NCBI GenBank assembly: GCA_963837265.1
Contig: CAWIMQ010000004.1
Span: 310,001-374,000, forward strand
Source of the DNA: DATBLE01 sp963837265
Lineage (GTDB): Bacteria > Actinomycetota > Thermoleophilia > Gaiellales > Gaiellaceae
DNA length: 64,000 nt
Direction: 5' to 3'
The notes under the pieces are model-generated. The model did not search any database. It was not told the DNA's origin and was given only the letters and a program-made list of their open reading frames with translations. Shown one piece after another: positions 31,598-41,500 of this stretch; position 1 is the first letter of the stretch; every line of letters begins with the position of its first letter. The position numbers and the translations under genes were made by a program.

Positions 31598-34500
31598 CCG
31601 ACGCCGGCTCGGTCTTCGCACCGCTGACCGCGGCGGCCGGCGAGGTGATCGACACCGCAGAGTCCGGCCTCGTCACCGTGTCGCCGATCCTGGAGGCGGG
31701 CCTCGCGGCCGCCGACCCGGTGCAGCTCGCGCAGCTCCTCGAGGAGCTCGCCGCCGACGCGGCGCTGACGCTCGCCGCCCGGAGCCAGGACGACTTCTGC
31801 AACGCGATGCGGGCGTGGGGCGACGATCTCGCCGGGCTGGCCGCCGTCGTGCTGGCGCCGGTCGCCGCCGCCGGGGTCGTCGGGGGGGAGCTGGTCGAGG
31901 CGCTCGCGATCGAGCTCCTGCGCGCCAAGTTCCCCCGCCTCGCGGCGCTGCTCAGCCTGGCCGGCGCGATCGTGGAGAGCCCCGGCCTCGGGTCGCGCGT
32001 CGACTGGGAGGCCCTGCGGAGGTTCATGCTCGGCACCCCCGACCTCGTCGACGAGACCTTCTGGGACGACCTCTTCGGAACGGCGGACCTGGACGTCAGC
32101 GGCCGCATGCCGGCGCTGCTCGCCGCGCTGCTGATCGTCGCCCCGGAGACCCTGGGCGCGCTGAACGCCGGCGACCTGCGGATCTCGCCGCTCGAGCCGC
32201 CGCCGACCCCCGACGCGGCGTCCCCGGAGTGGAAGAGCCTGCGCGCGAACAGCGCGGGCTGGGTGCCGATCACGCTACCGCTCCGCACGGTGGACGGCCG
32301 GCTCCTGATCTCCAAGCTCGTCGCCCTGCGGGGCGGCTTCGACCCGGAGCTCGCGATCAGCGTGCTGATCCGCTCGCAGCGGCGGCCCGCCGGCGGGCGC
32401 CCGGTGACCGACTTCGAGCTGTGGGTGCACCCGAGCGCCGACGCAGCCGGACACGAGGTGCGCACGTCGTCCGGCTTCGTGACGCGGCTCGAGCCGGGCG
32501 TGCGTGTCGGGCTCGGGTACGACGGCGGCGCAGGAACGTGGAACGCCGCCGTCGAGCCGCGCGCCGGGTCGTCCGTCCCTCCGAGCGCCAACGAGGCGAC
32601 GGTGCGGATCCAGCGCGAGACCGACGAGGGCGTTCCCGACCTGCTCTTCGGGCCCCCGTACGACACCAGGGTCGTCGTCCGCGATCTCGGCCTGGAGCTG
32701 CGCCTGCGCGAGCTCGGCGAGCCGAGCGTCGAGCTCGCCGGCCGGGCCGATGGCTTCGGCCTCGTCGTCACGAACCGGTGGTTCCGGTCGCTGGGCGAGC
32801 TCGGGTCGAGCCTCCGCGAGGGCCTGCGGTTCGACGTCGACCTCGAGGCGCGCCTGACCGAGGGCGCCGGGTTCAGCTTCGCCGCCCAGGGCGCGCTCGC
32901 GGCGCGGCTGCAGCTCGGCAAGACCTTCAAGCTCAAGGTGCTCCAGATCACGGTGCACTCGATCCTGTTCAACGTCCCGATCCGCGCCGACCAGGACCAT
33001 TTCGACATCCGCGGAGAGGTGCGGCCGCACTGGTCGGCGAAGGTCGGCCCGGTCACGCTCGTCATGGACGGAGCCGGCGGGTGGGTGGGCTGGTGGGCCG
33101 ACCAGCCCGGCGGCGCGAAGGCGTGCATCGGGCTGCTGCCGCCGACCGGAGCCGGGCTCGAGCTCGAGCTTCCCGGGGTGACCGGAGGCGGCTTCCTCGA
33201 CTTCACCGGCGGGCCCAACGACCGGTACGGCGGCCTGCTCACCCTGGGCGTCGGGCCGCCGAAGGGCCTGGCCAGCTGGAACGTGACCGCGTACGGCCTG
33301 CACGAGCTGACCGGCTCCCCGACGGACACCGACCGCCGCCGGAGCTTCGTGCTCGTGATCGGCGCGTCGTTCCGGCCCGGCGTCCAGCTCGGCTACGGGA
33401 TCGCCTGGATCGGCGCGGGCGGCATCGTCGGCATCGACCGGCGGGCGGACACCGACGCCCTGCGCGAGCGGCTGACCTCGGGCGCGGTCGGCGACATCCT
33501 GTTCGCCGACGACCCGGTGCGCAACGCGCCGGTGCTGCTCGGCGACCTCGCGGCGCTGTTCCCGCCGAAGCCGGACGTCTACGTGCTCGGGCTGACCATG
33601 CAGCTCGGGTGGATTCCGATGAAGCAGTCCTACCTCGCCCGGCTCGCGATCGGCGTGATCGTCGAGTTCGACGAGGACTCCGGGCCGACGAAGGTGATCG
33701 TGCTCGGCTCGCTGCGGATCGCGATCCCGAAGTTCGAGCACTTCGTCGACGTCCAGGTCGACGCGGTCGGCGTGTTCGACGTCGTCCGGCACACGCTCGA
33801 GGTCGACGCGACCATCCGGCGGGGCAAGGTCATGGGCCTGTTCAAGGTCACGGGCGACGGCGGCCTGCGCGCGAGCTGGGGCGACACCCGCTATCTGATG
33901 GCGACCCTCGGCGGCTTCCACCCCGACTTCCACCCCGAGCCCGCCGTCTTCCCGAAGCTGCAGCGGATCCTGATCACGGTCGACGACGACGTGCTCCCCG
34001 ACGCGGTCGAGCTGAGCGCATCCGGGTACTTCGCGATCACGTCGAACACGATCCAGTTCGGGGCGGAGTTCACCGCCGCGATCAAGTCCGACCACTGGAA
34101 GATCGAGGGCAAGATCGGCGGCGACGCGCTGATCCGGATGCCCTTCGCGTTCGACGTCACGCTCAAGGGCGGCGTGCACGTGAAGTACCGCGGCCACAAC
34201 CTGATCGGCGTCGACTTCAAGGGCGGCCTGAGCGGCCCGTCGCCGCTCGTGCTCCGGGGCGAGGTGTGCGTGTCGCTGCTCTTCTTCGACGCCTGCTGGA
34301 GCGACAGCTTCAAGCTTGGCGACCCGGGCGCCATTCTCGGCGCGACGATCACCAGCCTCGTGGGGGTGCTCGCCGACGAGCTGGCCCTGGCATCCAACCT
34401 CACGGTTGCCGAGGGAGACGACGGGCTCGTGCTCGTGAAGCGCCACGACGAGTCGGACCGCATCGTGCTCAGCCCGCTCGGCGTGCCGACCTGGAGCCAG

Positions 34501-35019
34501 AACCGCGTTCCCCTGGGCCTCCCGGTCGAGACTTTCGAGGACGGCAGGCTCGACGCGCCGCAGCGCCTCGACGTCCGCGCGTCCGTTCCGACCACGCCCC
34601 ACCTCGACTGGTTCAGCCCCGGGTCGTTCGTCGAGCTGACCGAGACCGAGGAGCTGGCGCTGCCCGCATTCGAGCAGCACCAGGCCGGCGTGGTCGTGTC
34701 GCTCGACGTCACCCGGTCCGCCGGCGCCGCCGCCGACATCGGCTTCGAGGAGATCCGGCTGCCGAGCACCAGGCGCATCGTCGACGGGCTCGTCGTCCCG
34801 GGGTTCGTGCTCGACCGGGCCCTGGCGGTGGCCGCGCCGCCGTCGATCCGCCCCCGGCCGGCCCGGTTCGGGATCCTCGACGACCGCTTCACCGTCGAGT
34901 CGAGCTCCGGGGCGGTGCTCGCTGCGAACGTCGGAGCGGTCGCCGCCCACCTCGCCGGGCGCGGCGGCCGCGGCTCGACCCAGCACGCCGCCGACCGGCT
35001 CGTAACGGTGACGGCCTGA
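31594..35019 (+). CDS. Very large beta-rich protein, DUF6603-like
   Basis: The 1141-residue product starts at GTG 31594. Residues about 1-170 are Ala/Leu-rich and helical. The rest is dominated by alternating beta-strand patterns with many Gly, Asp and aromatic residues (LELPGVTGGGFLDFTGG near residue 525, LVLRGEVCVSLLFFDACWS near residue 890). The GVTGGGFLDF region and repeated strand/turn units resemble DUF6603 as I remember it; this was not verified. No signal peptide, membrane span or catalytic motif is seen. It is coupled to both neighbours by 1- to 4-base overlaps. Function is unknown. Confidence 0.7.
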   Translation: MTDAGSVFAPLTAAAGEVIDTAESGLVTVSPILEAGLAAADPVQLAQLLEELAADAALTLAARSQDDFCNAMRAWGDDLAGLAAVVLAPVAAAGVVGGELVEALAIELLRAKFPRLAALLSLAGAIVESPGLGSRVDWEALRRFMLGTPDLVDETFWDDLFGTADLDVSGRMPALLAALLIVAPETLGALNAGDLRISPLEPPPTPDAASPEWKSLRANSAGWVPITLPLRTVDGRLLISKLVALRGGFDPELAISVLIRSQRRPAGGRPVTDFELWVHPSADAAGHEVRTSSGFVTRLEPGVRVGLGYDGGAGTWNAAVEPRAGSSVPPSANEATVRIQRETDEGVPDLLFGPPYDTRVVVRDLGLELRLRELGEPSVELAGRADGFGLVVTNRWFRSLGELGSSLREGLRFDVDLEARLTEGAGFSFAAQGALAARLQLGKTFKLKVLQITVHSILFNVPIRADQDHFDIRGEVRPHWSAKVGPVTLVMDGAGGWVGWWADQPGGAKACIGLLPPTGAGLELELPGVTGGGFLDFTGGPNDRYGGLLTLGVGPPKGLASWNVTAYGLHELTGSPTDTDRRRSFVLVIGASFRPGVQLGYGIAWIGAGGIVGIDRRADTDALRERLTSGAVGDILFADDPVRNAPVLLGDLAALFPPKPDVYVLGLTMQLGWIPMKQSYLARLAIGVIVEFDEDSGPTKVIVLGSLRIAIPKFEHFVDVQVDAVGVFDVVRHTLEVDATIRRGKVMGLFKVTGDGGLRASWGDTRYLMATLGGFHPDFHPEPAVFPKLQRILITVDDDVLPDAVELSASGYFAITSNTIQFGAEFTAAIKSDHWKIEGKIGGDALIRMPFAFDVTLKGGVHVKYRGHNLIGVDFKGGLSGPSPLVLRGEVCVSLLFFDACWSDSFKLGDPGAILGATITSLVGVLADELALASNLTVAEGDDGLVLVKRHDESDRIVLSPLGVPTWSQNRVPLGLPVETFEDGRLDAPQRLDVRASVPTTPHLDWFSPGSFVELTETEELALPAFEQHQAGVVVSLDVTRSAGAAADIGFEEIRLPSTRRIVDGLVVPGFVLDRALAVAAPPSIRPRPARFGILDDRFTVESSSGAVLAANVGAVAAHLAGRGGRGSTQHAADRLVTVTA

Positions 35020-37658
35020 TGCCGACCGTGACGTTCTTCGGCTGGTGGCGGCCCCCGGGCGCGGCCGCGGTGTCGTCGGGCGCGCTGAGCGCAGGCCGCC
35101 TCTCGGCCACGCTCCAGCTCACCGCCGACGACCTCGACAACCCCTCCGACGCCGCCTCCCGGGCGCTCTCGTACGACCTGGTCGGACCGGGCGACGTCAC
35201 GGGCCTCGCCGGCGGCGCGGTGATCCACACCTACCCGTCCCCCGGGGCGCGCAACGTGGAGATCGACAAGGCCGTCCACGCCGAGGTCGCGTCGCCCGAC
35301 CTGCCGTGGCGCCACACGGTCGCCCTGCCCCAGGGCAAGGCGCTTCGCCCGTGGATCGTCCTCCTCGTCGGCACCTCCGAGGAGATCGAGGTGGCGGGCG
35401 AGATCGTGCGGCTGCAGCCGTCGGTGCTGGACGCCCATCCGCTCGCCGCCTCGGCCCGGGGCGCGCACGTCGAGCAGGACGCGAGCGGCCGTACGGTCGC
35501 CCGGCTGATCTCGCCGCGTGCCCTGGTGCCCGACCTGGACCACCTCGCGGTGATCGTTCCCGCGTACACGGCCGCGGGCGCGCCCGCGTGGACGACTCCC
35601 GCCGGCCGCGCGGTCGAGCTCGCCCTGTACCACTACTGGACCTTCCACACCCGAGCCGGAGGCGACTTCGCGGCCCTCGCGCGGCGGCTGAAGCTCCGCC
35701 CGGCCGGCCCCGACCTCGGGTCGTGCGACGTCGAGTACGGCCCGCTCCCCGAGGCCGGGGCGATGCCGGTGAGCGGCGCGCTCCTCTCCACCACCGCTGC
35801 TCCCTCGACCCCGGTTCCCGACGACGTGGCCGCCGACGTCGGCGCACTGACCGCTCCGCTCGGTGACGCGGCGCACCCGGTCCTCGGCCTTCCCGACTAC
35901 GCGGGGCCCTGGCCGCCCGCGCCGCCCGACGCCGGGCAGGCCGGCTGGCGAGACGAGCTGCACCGGGACTACCGCCGCCGCGCCGTGACCGGCCTCGGAG
36001 CCGCGGCCGGGATCGCCAACCAGGAGCTGCTCGCCCGGGAGGCCGGGCGGCTCGCCGGGGCCTACGAGGAGGCCGCCGACCGTCTGCGCCGGCTGACCCT
36101 CGGGCTGCTCGCCTCGCGCTCGCTCTGGAGGCGCCGCGTCCCCGCCGACGGGGCGCGCCGCCTCGGACTGCTCGGGCCGGCGCTGCGCGACGTGCTCACC
36201 GCGAACGGGCCGGTCGCGGAGGCGATGGAGCATCCGGACCGCGCGCTGGAACGGAGCCTGTTCTCCTCGGCCGCGCAGCGGGCGCTGCGCCCGCGTGGAG
36301 CGGCCGACGGCTCCGCTCCCTCCCCCTCCGCCGCTGCGGGCACCGTGCCCGGCGCGGGCATCGGCGCGACGCTGCGACTCGCCGCCGGCGCGCCTCCGCG
36401 CCGCGTCCGCAGCGCTCCGGCAGCGATCCACACCGACGCGTTCGCCCGCGCGACGAGCCGCTCCGCGCTCGACGACGCCCTCGTCAGGCGGGCGCCGAGC
36501 ACGACGCGGCTACGCGCCGCTGCGGCGCGCCTCTCCACCCGGCTGGACCGCCGCAACCTCGACCCGGACACGGTGTCGTTCGTCGACAACCACGTGCGCG
36601 CGGTCGTCGACCGTCTCGGCGCCGGTCTCTCCGCGCCGATCCTGCCCCTGCTCGGGCTCCTCGACAGCGGCGCGCGCCCGTCGCGTGAGCGGCTGCGGGT
36701 GCTCGCCGCCGCCCTCGACGCCGAGCCCGACTCCGACGATCTCGCGGCGCTTGGAGCCCTGGTCGCGCGCCCCCCCGCCCAGCCGATCGCGACGGCGTTC
36801 GACCTCGACGGGGCGGCCGCGGAGGTGGGCCCGGCGTTCGATCCCACCATCGCCAGTCCGACGATCGTCGACCGCGTGCTCAGCGGCATCACCGACGCGA
36901 TCGGCTCCGTCGAGGCCGACCCCACCGCCCCGGTCGAGCTGACTCCCGACCTCGACCTGCCCGCCTGGACGTTCCTCCGCGACGGCGAGCCCGAGTGGTT
37001 GCTTCCGGGCGCAGGCGAGCTGCCCGACGACTCCGTCGTCGCCCTGACCACCAACCCGGCGTTCGTGGACACGTTCCTGCTCGGGCTGAACGCGCAGGTC
37101 GTCGCCGAGCTGCGGTTTCGCAACTACCCGCTGATCCCCGGCTGGGCCCCTGTGCGGACGTTCTGGGACCGGGCCAACGCGGCAACGGGCGAGGTCGACG
37201 AGGACATCCTCGAGATCGCCGCCTGGCCCGCGGGCTCGCCTCTGGGGGCGGCCAGCCACCAGACTCCGTCGGCCGCGAGCGCCGATCTCGTCGTGCTGTT
37301 CAACTCGGCCCTCTTCCGCGAGTACCCCGGCACGCTGGTCTACCTCGTGCCCGCGCTCCGGGACGCGTCCGGAGAGCTCGACTGGGCGAGCCGGCCGAGC
37401 TTCGACGCCCGCCAGTTCCCCGCGTTCCAGGGACGGATCTCCCCCGACCGGACCTTCTTCGGATTCGACCTCGACCCGGCACTCGGCGCCGAGCGGTGGG
37501 TCGTGCTCGAGGAGACGGTCAACGGACGGCGCTTCTTCAACGCCGCCGCCAGGCCGAGCGCGGCGACGAACGGCGCCGATCTCGCCCGCCAGACGGTCAG
37601 CCCGCCGCGGCGCGTCCTGATCCGCGGCGACGTCCTGCTCGGAGGAGCCCAGCCGTGA
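35019..37658 (+). CDS. Large hypothetical protein of the giant-protein operon (879 aa)
   Basis: The 879-residue product starts at ATG 35019, overlapping the previous stop (TGATG). The N-terminal 150 residues are beta-rich; the middle is Ala/Arg/Leu-rich and helical with a low-complexity linker (Ser/Ala/Pro, about residues 425-450). Near residue 695 it has ELRFRNYPLIPGWAPVRTFWD, a pattern I recall from other uncharacterised large proteins in similar clusters, followed by a DLVVLFNSALFREYPGT segment. No export signal or known catalytic domain is visible. It is part of a strictly coupled gene set. Confidence 0.7.
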   Translation: MPTVTFFGWWRPPGAAAVSSGALSAGRLSATLQLTADDLDNPSDAASRALSYDLVGPGDVTGLAGGAVIHTYPSPGARNVEIDKAVHAEVASPDLPWRHTVALPQGKALRPWIVLLVGTSEEIEVAGEIVRLQPSVLDAHPLAASARGAHVEQDASGRTVARLISPRALVPDLDHLAVIVPAYTAAGAPAWTTPAGRAVELALYHYWTFHTRAGGDFAALARRLKLRPAGPDLGSCDVEYGPLPEAGAMPVSGALLSTTAAPSTPVPDDVAADVGALTAPLGDAAHPVLGLPDYAGPWPPAPPDAGQAGWRDELHRDYRRRAVTGLGAAAGIANQELLAREAGRLAGAYEEAADRLRRLTLGLLASRSLWRRRVPADGARRLGLLGPALRDVLTANGPVAEAMEHPDRALERSLFSSAAQRALRPRGAADGSAPSPSAAAGTVPGAGIGATLRLAAGAPPRRVRSAPAAIHTDAFARATSRSALDDALVRRAPSTTRLRAAAARLSTRLDRRNLDPDTVSFVDNHVRAVVDRLGAGLSAPILPLLGLLDSGARPSRERLRVLAAALDAEPDSDDLAALGALVARPPAQPIATAFDLDGAAAEVGPAFDPTIASPTIVDRVLSGITDAIGSVEADPTAPVELTPDLDLPAWTFLRDGEPEWLLPGAGELPDDSVVALTTNPAFVDTFLLGLNAQVVAELRFRNYPLIPGWAPVRTFWDRANAATGEVDEDILEIAAWPAGSPLGAASHQTPSAASADLVVLFNSALFREYPGTLVYLVPALRDASGELDWASRPSFDARQFPAFQGRISPDRTFFGFDLDPALGAERWVVLEETVNGRRFFNAAARPSAATNGADLARQTVSPPRRVLIRGDVLLGGAQP

Positions 37659-40600
37659 CCGCGCCCCAGATCGGCGTGCTCCTTCCGATCCGCCTGGAGA
37701 CGCGCTTCGTCGCCTCCGGCCGCGGCCCGCGCTGGCACCTTCGCGTGCGGGTCGTGCCCGACGCCGTCTCGATCACCACTCACGACGAGCGGCCCTCCGC
37801 GGTCGAGCTCGATGCGATCGAGGCGATGTGGCGCGCCGCCGGGGGACAGGATCTCGAGACGCCGGACGGGCGCCGGGCGTGGCGCGCGCTCGCGGCCGCG
37901 GTCGGAGCCGAGCGGGCCGCCTGGCTCGCCCGCACCTTCCCGCCGGTGACCGGCCCCGGCGGAGAGATCACGGTCGAGCGGCCCACGGAGACCCGAACCG
38001 AGATGAGGGCGCCGCGTGTGGTCGGGCTGCCGCCCGCTATGGAGATCTGGATCGGCCGGGGCGGCGGGCCCCCGGCCCGGGCGGCGGCGCTCACCGTGCT
38101 CGCCGACGAGATCGACCTCTCGCTCGACGATCCGGACAGCTCGAGCCAGCCGTGGTGGACGTCGTTCGCGGAAGCGTTGCGCGTGGGCCTCGCCGCCGAC
38201 ATCGATCTCGGCACCGCTCCGCCGGTCGACATCGACGTGGTGTACGCAGTGGGCATCGGCGGCGGCGACCCCGGCCCGCTGCTCACGCAACAGGCCGACA
38301 GCGGCCGCCTCGGCATCCTCGCTCCCGGCTCGCCGACGAGCACGGTCGACGGCGAGGAGGCGGCGTCGCTCGGCGACGCCGACGCGTGGCGACGGCTCGT
38401 GCCGGTCGGCGCCGAAGCACAGGCCGGCACGGCCGCCGTCTCGACGGCGCTCGCCGGCGCGCCCGTCGTGCGCGGGGTCGTCGGGGGCGATGCAGACCAC
38501 CGGCCGCTCAACCAGGCCCTCGTCGGCGCGCTCTGGCCCGCCCTCTGGGGCCACTCGCTGGCCAACGTCTGGGGGTACGGGACCGACGCCGACGAGCTGG
38601 GATTGTGGGCGGCGGCGAACCTCGTGCCGGAGGGGCCGCTGCCGTCGATGCGCATCGTCGACCAGCCGTACGGGCTCCTGCCCGCCACGTCGCTGCACCG
38701 CTGGCGGTCGGCCGCCGGAGATCCGGGCATCGAGTCGCGCCTCGTGCCGCTCGTGCGCGGGCTGGTCGACACGTGGGCGGCGGCGGCCGAGCAGCAGGCC
38801 GCGCAGCCGGCCGACCCCCTCCACGACCTCGTCCGCAATCCGACGGCAACGCGCTACGCCTGGCGGTGGCTGCTGCCGACGACGCTGGTGCAGGCCCTCT
38901 CGTTCCGCTTCGGCCAACCGGTGCCCTCGGGCGAGCTCGCGGCGTGGTGGACGCGCCAGGCGCAGCAGGCGCCGCGCCTCGACCCGGCTGCGACGCCGGG
39001 CCGGCAGCTCGTGTCGACCGGCTGGGGCCACGACCTCGCACTCCCGCTCGCGCAGCCGGACGATCTCCCCGCCGGCACGAGCATGGGCCGCGGGCTGTCG
39101 CGCCTGGCGGCCGCGTCGGTAGCGGACCTGCTGGCCGCCGGCCCCGTCGAGGGGCGCACGCGTACGGCGCCGCCGTGGGGCACGAGCGTGCTCACCGAGC
39201 TGGCGAGGCACTCGCTGCTCGCCGCCTCGGCCGCCGTCGCACGCGGCGCCGCCGGGCAGGGCCGCGCCGTCGTCGAGCCGGTCAGCGCCGACCGGCGGTC
39301 CGCGACCGTGACCGAGACCTGGGCGGCGCGCCTGCGGCCGGCGGACCTGGGCCGGCGCGGCGATCCGACGGCGGGCGTCCGCCGGAACGTGATCGGCGGG
39401 CTGAAGGCGCTCGCCGGCGAGCAGGCGGCCGACGTCGACCGCGGCCTGCGGGCGGCGCTCGAGACCGCGACGAACCGGCTCGACCCCTGGGCGACGGCGG
39501 TCGCCTGGCGGCGGTTGCAGGATCTCGCCGCCGCCCCGCGCACCCTCGGGGCGTACGGCTGGGTCGACGCGCCACGCCCGCGACCGTCGGACGGCGACCA
39601 CCGCTTCCTGCTCGCCCCCTCGAGGGAGCAGGCCACGGTCGCGGCGCTGCTGCGCGACCGGGCACTCCGCGACCCCGATGCCGACCGGTGGCAGATCGAC
39701 CTCACGTCGGACGCGGTCCGCGGGGCGCTGCGCCTCGCCGACGAGACGCGCCAGGGCAGCCACCCGGCCGAGTCGCTCGGGCGGTCGGTCGAGGCGATCG
39801 TGAACCGCCCCGACGTCGTCGACCGCCTGCGCGCGGCGTTCCCGACGGCCCGCGGCGTCCCCCGCCCCGACTTCCGCGTCCGCCGTGTCTGCGACGGAGC
39901 GGCCGTGCTCGACGCGGCCGAGAACCGGCCGGCCGAGCTCGGCCAGCTGGGCGTTCGCCAGGCGGAGATCGCGGCGCTCGTCGAGCTGGCGGCCGCGGTC
40001 GACGCGCTGGCCGACCTGCACCTCGCCGAGGCTGCGCTCGGCTTCGTCAAAGGCCGGCCCGCGGCCGCATCGGCCGCGACCACGGCCGCCGCCGGCCAGG
40101 CGCCCCCTCCGGGCTTCGAGGTGGTGCGCACGCCGAGAGGCGGCCGGGCCGTCAACACCGTCGCGCTCGTCGTCCTGCCCGACGCGGCGGCCCCGAGCGG
40201 GGCACTGCCGAGCCCCGCCGCCCTCGCCGACCCCGCAGTCGCCGCCTATCTCGACGACCGTGCGGGGGATCCGGCCGGTCCGGCGTGGACGTGGGCCACG
40301 CTCGACGGCGCCGGAGCGCCGGTCGGCACCCTCAGCCTGGCCGACGTCGGCCTGCGCCCGTGCGACACCGTCGGCCTCGGCACGGGCAACCTCCGCGACG
40401 TCGTGCGGGATGCCGGCGCCGCCGCCGGGCTCGGCCCGACCGATCCCCCCGGACACGCCGCTCTGCGCGCGCTCGCAGCCGCCCTCGCGGGCGAGCCCGC
40501 GGTTCCCGAGGACGCCGGCGCACCGGCGGATCCGGCGGACGGCGCGGCCGCCGAGCTCGCCGGCCGGTACGCGGCGGTGCGTGCGGCGGCGGTCGACGCC

Positions 40601-41500
40601 GCCGCCGACGCACGCGCAGGCGCGGCGCCGGCCGCCACCGAGGCGGCACGGCAGGCCGCGCTCGGACGCATCGCGCGCTGGGGGATCACGCCCCTCGCCG
40701 CGGACGTCGCCGACCCGACCGTGGGCGGCCTCGCCGACCGCCTCCGGCGTGCCGCCGAGCTGCTCGAGCGACGCATCGCCGAGTCGCCCGCGACGCTCGA
40801 CGGGGCGACCGTGTCGGTGCTGGCGTCGGCGATCACCGCTCTGGTCGCGCCGGAGGGCCCCTGGCCGGTGCTGGCCCGCCTGCCCGCGTCTGCTTTCGCG
40901 GGCGTCCGCGCCGAGCCCGCCGGCAGCGGGACTGCGCCCCGCCTCGACCCGGATTGGCTGGAGACGGTGGCGCCGGTGCGGCCGGCCCTCGCGCGCCTGG
41001 AGGCAGCGCAGCTCGGCCAGCGGCTCGCGGCGGGCGGGAAGCCGCTCCGAGCCTGGACCAGCCGCCCGGGCGACCCCTGGCAGACCGTCGCCCCCTCGCC
41101 CTCCGACATCGAGGTGGTGCGGGCCTCACGGCTGATCGCCGCATTCGGTCCCGTGGGCGTGCTGCCGGCCCGTCCGAGGGCGACGACGCCCGGGTCGGTC
41201 GCGGTCGGCGTGGTCGACCGCTTCGCCGAAACGGTTCCCGACACCGAGCAGATCGGCGCCGTCGCCTTCCCCCACGACCTGCCGACGGCCCGGGCGCCTC
41301 AGGCGGTCGTGCTCGCGGTGCCGCCGGTCGTCGACGAGGAGCTGGCCCCGGACGTGCTCGTCGACATCGTCGCCGAGGTCCGCGCGCTCGCCAGGGTGCG
41401 GATGGCGGACGCGGCGGCGATCGGCGCCGCCGCCAGCTCGCTGCACCTGGCGGCGGTGCCGGCGAGCGGACGAGCAGGCGTCGACCTGGGAGCGGGCTGA
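37655..41500 (+). CDS. Giant hypothetical protein of the operon (1281 aa)
   Basis: The 1281-residue product starts at GTG 37655. The N-terminal motif LLPIRLETRFV plus RVRVVPDAVSITTHDERP defines a conserved opening that I recall from other clusters of unknown function. Long helical Ala/Leu/Arg-rich stretches and a putative coiled region follow (about residues 955-1060). Most of the protein has no recognisable domain. No signal peptide is seen. Arginine- and alanine-rich stretches make the opposite-strand and shifted frames look open, but codon pattern and overlaps support this frame. Confidence 0.7.
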   Translation: MTAPQIGVLLPIRLETRFVASGRGPRWHLRVRVVPDAVSITTHDERPSAVELDAIEAMWRAAGGQDLETPDGRRAWRALAAAVGAERAAWLARTFPPVTGPGGEITVERPTETRTEMRAPRVVGLPPAMEIWIGRGGGPPARAAALTVLADEIDLSLDDPDSSSQPWWTSFAEALRVGLAADIDLGTAPPVDIDVVYAVGIGGGDPGPLLTQQADSGRLGILAPGSPTSTVDGEEAASLGDADAWRRLVPVGAEAQAGTAAVSTALAGAPVVRGVVGGDADHRPLNQALVGALWPALWGHSLANVWGYGTDADELGLWAAANLVPEGPLPSMRIVDQPYGLLPATSLHRWRSAAGDPGIESRLVPLVRGLVDTWAAAAEQQAAQPADPLHDLVRNPTATRYAWRWLLPTTLVQALSFRFGQPVPSGELAAWWTRQAQQAPRLDPAATPGRQLVSTGWGHDLALPLAQPDDLPAGTSMGRGLSRLAAASVADLLAAGPVEGRTRTAPPWGTSVLTELARHSLLAASAAVARGAAGQGRAVVEPVSADRRSATVTETWAARLRPADLGRRGDPTAGVRRNVIGGLKALAGEQAADVDRGLRAALETATNRLDPWATAVAWRRLQDLAAAPRTLGAYGWVDAPRPRPSDGDHRFLLAPSREQATVAALLRDRALRDPDADRWQIDLTSDAVRGALRLADETRQGSHPAESLGRSVEAIVNRPDVVDRLRAAFPTARGVPRPDFRVRRVCDGAAVLDAAENRPAELGQLGVRQAEIAALVELAAAVDALADLHLAEAALGFVKGRPAAASAATTAAAGQAPPPGFEVVRTPRGGRAVNTVALVVLPDAAAPSGALPSPAALADPAVAAYLDDRAGDPAGPAWTWATLDGAGAPVGTLSLADVGLRPCDTVGLGTGNLRDVVRDAGAAAGLGPTDPPGHAALRALAAALAGEPAVPEDAGAPADPADGAAAELAGRYAAVRAAAVDAAADARAGAAPAATEAARQAALGRIARWGITPLAADVADPTVGGLADRLRRAAELLERRIAESPATLDGATVSVLASAITALVAPEGPWPVLARLPASAFAGVRAEPAGSGTAPRLDPDWLETVAPVRPALARLEAAQLGQRLAAGGKPLRAWTSRPGDPWQTVAPSPSDIEVVRASRLIAAFGPVGVLPARPRATTPGSVAVGVVDRFAETVPDTEQIGAVAFPHDLPTARAPQAVVLAVPPVVDEELAPDVLVDIVAEVRALARVRMADAAAIGAAASSLHLAAVPASGRAGVDLGAG